Made by a program: the position numbers and the translations under genes. A DNA stretch of 16,859 nt from NCBI GenBank assembly GCA_002383605.1, contig DFYK01000028.1:2852-19710 (forward strand). The letters are read 5' to 3'. Shown one piece after another: positions 15,296-16,859 of this stretch; position 1 is the first letter of the stretch; the number at the start of each line of letters is the position of its first letter. The notes beneath the pieces were generated by a model. The model was not told the DNA's origin, did no database searches, and worked only from the letters and a program-made list of their open reading frames with translations. This DNA comes from Proteiniphilum sp. UBA4084 (GTDB lineage Bacteria; Bacteroidota; Bacteroidia; Bacteroidales; Dysgonomonadaceae).

Positions 15296-16774
15296 CTAGT
15301 TCCAATCAGGATTTTGTGTCAATTTACCTTGCGCCTTGTCGATGATAGATTGAGGAATGGGATAGTACTTACATTTATCGGTATACCCTTTTCCGCCCAA
15401 TACTGTCTGGGCATCTCCCCAACGAACTAAATCGAAAAACCGCTCATATTCCATGGCAAATTCGGCTCTTCTTTCTTTTTTAATGGCAGTTCGCAGCGCG
15501 TCTTTATCTGTTGTTGTAATTTCAGGCAGTACATTTGTCGTGCCCCTTGCTCTTGACCTGACTTTTTCGAGATTTGCCAATGCTGCACTTGTATCTCCCA
15601 TTTCATTCGAAGCTTCTGCAGCCATTAAGAGAACATCGGCATATCGTAGAATTCTAATATTTAACCAGTTGGCATATTTTATCCCGGTTGCAGCCCTACG
15701 CGCAGGATTGGAATACACTTTTCTGTTCCAATATGGCTGAATGGTACCTAACGCGGCAGGCACAGTCAATCCATATCCGTCTGAACCGCCGGAATACAAG
15801 ATAGTAGTTGTTTTACGGGGATCGCCTGCTTCATAAGAGTCCACCAAATCCTGACTGGGAACGTTCCATCCCCATCCTAAATCCCAATCGCCGCTGCCTC
15901 GTACTCCCTGAGCTCCGTTGTGGTTGTTGTTGTAGTTTACGCTACCATTTGCGTTCACATACATTTGAACTTCAAGAATAGATTCGCTTGAGTTTTCCCC
16001 TTCTTCTGTGAAGAATTTATTATATGAATCCAACAGCGAATAGGAACCAGAATTAATTACCGTATTTAATTTGGCTAAAGCATTTGTCCAGTCTTTTCTG
16101 TAAAGTTTTGTTTTGGCCCACAAAGTATTGGCACCACCGCTTGTTGCTCTTCCGGCATATGTGCTGTTCCACGATGCCGGTAAATTTATAGCCGCAAAAT
16201 CCAAATCCGAATCAATAAGTGCATAAATTTTATCGATATTTGATTTTTCGATATTTGCGTCCCCGATATTATAAATCTTGAAGTCGATGAGTGGCACTTC
16301 TCCATAAGTTCTTACCAGATCGAAATACGAGTATGCTCTGAAGAATTTCGCTTCGGCTTCATTTATGATGTCTCCGGGTGTAGATAAATTCAAAGAATCT
16401 ATTTCGTGCAGTATATCGTTACAGTCATAAATCAATTTGTAATGATCATTCCAGTAACCCAAATTCAACCAGCCGTCCGATTTATCGTACTTAAAAAAAT
16501 CGGCCATTTGCTCGTAATTGGAACCATCGGTAGGTGTACTTCCTTTTATGGCATCATCACTGCGCATGGTGTGCATGAACACCATTGGGAGTCCGGATAC
16601 GCCTTCCAATCTGAAATCACCATATAATCCAAATACTTTTCCTTCCACGCCGCCCACGGTCAAATCGCCTTCAGTGGCCGTACCAAGAGGCTTCCGGTCC
16701 AAAAAGTCTGAACAACCTGCCAATGCAGTTATCAGGATCAGTGCGGCGAGTATGATATATTTATTTCTCTTCAT
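15296..16774 (-). CDS. susD: SusD/RagB-type outer-membrane glycan-binding lipoprotein
   Basis: Lid and binding partner of the SusC TonB-dependent transporter, captures oligosaccharides on the cell surface. The protein has 492 residues. The N-terminus carries a classic lipobox LAGC with lipidated C21 followed by SDFLDRKP, the signature beginning of the SusD family. TPR-like helices occupy the N-terminal half (for example FRAYSYFDLVRTYGEVPLID). The C-terminal RagB/SusD domain shows NIRILRYADVLLMAAEASNE, RRAEFAMEYERFFDLVRWG and the usual ending NPDWN. It begins 20 bp after the susC stop and 10 bp before the LamG gene, so the three are one transcript. The family is certain; the ligand cannot be read from sequence. 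Its low G+C is like that of the LamG gene and the first GH144 gene. Confidence 0.97.
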   Translation of the reverse strand: MKRNKYIILAALILITALAGCSDFLDRKPLGTATEGDLTVGGVEGKVFGLYGDFRLEGVSGLPMVFMHTMRSDDAIKGSTPTDGSNYEQMADFFKYDKSDGWLNLGYWNDHYKLIYDCNDILHEIDSLNLSTPGDIINEAEAKFFRAYSYFDLVRTYGEVPLIDFKIYNIGDANIEKSNIDKIYALIDSDLDFAAINLPASWNSTYAGRATSGGANTLWAKTKLYRKDWTNALAKLNTVINSGSYSLLDSYNKFFTEEGENSSESILEVQMYVNANGSVNYNNNHNGAQGVRGSGDWDLGWGWNVPSQDLVDSYEAGDPRKTTTILYSGGSDGYGLTVPAALGTIQPYWNRKVYSNPARRAATGIKYANWLNIRILRYADVLLMAAEASNEMGDTSAALANLEKVRSRARGTTNVLPEITTTDKDALRTAIKKERRAEFAMEYERFFDLVRWGDAQTVLGGKGYTDKCKYYPIPQSIIDKAQGKLTQNPDWN

Positions 16775-16794
16775 ATATTTTATTTATTATTCGG

Positions 16795-16859
16795 TTAGAA
16801 AGTGACATTAATTCCAAAAGAAGTGACAGCAGGCACAGGATAGCCTCCGTCATCAACTC
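16795..16859 (-). CDS. susC: SusC-type TonB-dependent transporter, last 21 codons only
   Basis: The reading frame entering from the right edge ends in VTSFGINVTF and then TAA at 16797-16795. A C-terminal beta-strand with alternating hydrophobic residues and a final Phe is the recognition signal of outer-membrane beta-barrels, and a SusC gene directly upstream of susD is the rule in Bacteroidota PULs. The barrel, plug and N-terminal domains lie outside the window, so the call rests on the last strand and on position. Confidence 0.85.
   Translation of the reverse strand, partial: VDDGGYPVPAVTSFGINVTF

Noticed and set aside
1..16859. Mobile element, CRISPR, tRNA or phage content
   Set aside because: No transposase, integrase, terminal inverted repeats with target duplications, spaced direct repeats or cloverleaf were found. 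Genes run in one direction without interruption.

Overview
This window reads as part of a Bacteroidales chromosome (phylum Bacteroidota). The evidence is a SusC/SusD pair, lipoprotein signals of the Bacteroidota type, an S-type sulfatase, and AT-rich leaders without strong Shine-Dalgarno sites. The genus cannot be fixed from the sequence; a gut or anaerobic-digester relative of Parabacteroides or Dysgonomonadaceae would fit. Every supported gene lies on the minus strand, so transcription runs from high to low coordinates. No tRNA, rRNA, CRISPR array, insertion sequence or integrase gene was seen.

Right-hand part (16.86 to 5.57 kb): a polysaccharide utilization locus (PUL). In transcription order it holds the last 21 codons of a SusC-type TonB-dependent transporter, a SusD-type glycan-binding lipoprotein, a LamG/concanavalin-like lipoprotein in the surface glycan-binding position, two tandem GH144 (endo-beta-1,2-glucanase family) lipoproteins, a GH3 beta-glucosidase lipoprotein, a Ser-type sulfatase, and a GH43 enzyme with C-terminal discoidin-like and fibronectin III domains. 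GH144 plus GH3 suggests uptake and breakdown of a beta-1,2-linked glucan. One GH144 has a stalk domain and a surface-export-like signal and may cut polymer outside the cell. The other lacks both and may trim oligosaccharides in the periplasm, after which GH3 would release glucose. The sulfatase and GH43 do not fit a plain beta-1,2-glucan, so the real substrate may be decorated or mixed. A terminator-like hairpin separates the susC/susD/LamG block from the enzyme genes. The whole spacer upstream of the GH3 gene is made of seven degenerate heptamers.

Left-hand part (5.48 to 0 kb): a menaquinone (vitamin K2) operon in the order menI (DHNA-CoA thioesterase), menF, menD, menB, menC, menE (cut by the window edge). 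Genes overlap or nearly touch except for a 134 bp gap between menB and menC. No menH lies between menD and menB. A 16 bp perfect inverted repeat followed by a T-tract separates the PUL from this operon. Its edge overlaps a perfect Bacteroidota -7 box (TAnnTTTG), so the PUL terminator and the men promoter appear to be packed together.

Base composition also splits the window. Hand-counted 60-base lines right of about 12.65 kb gave 32 to 47% G+C, while lines to the left gave 47 to 63%. The two GH144 paralogues fall on opposite sides of this step.
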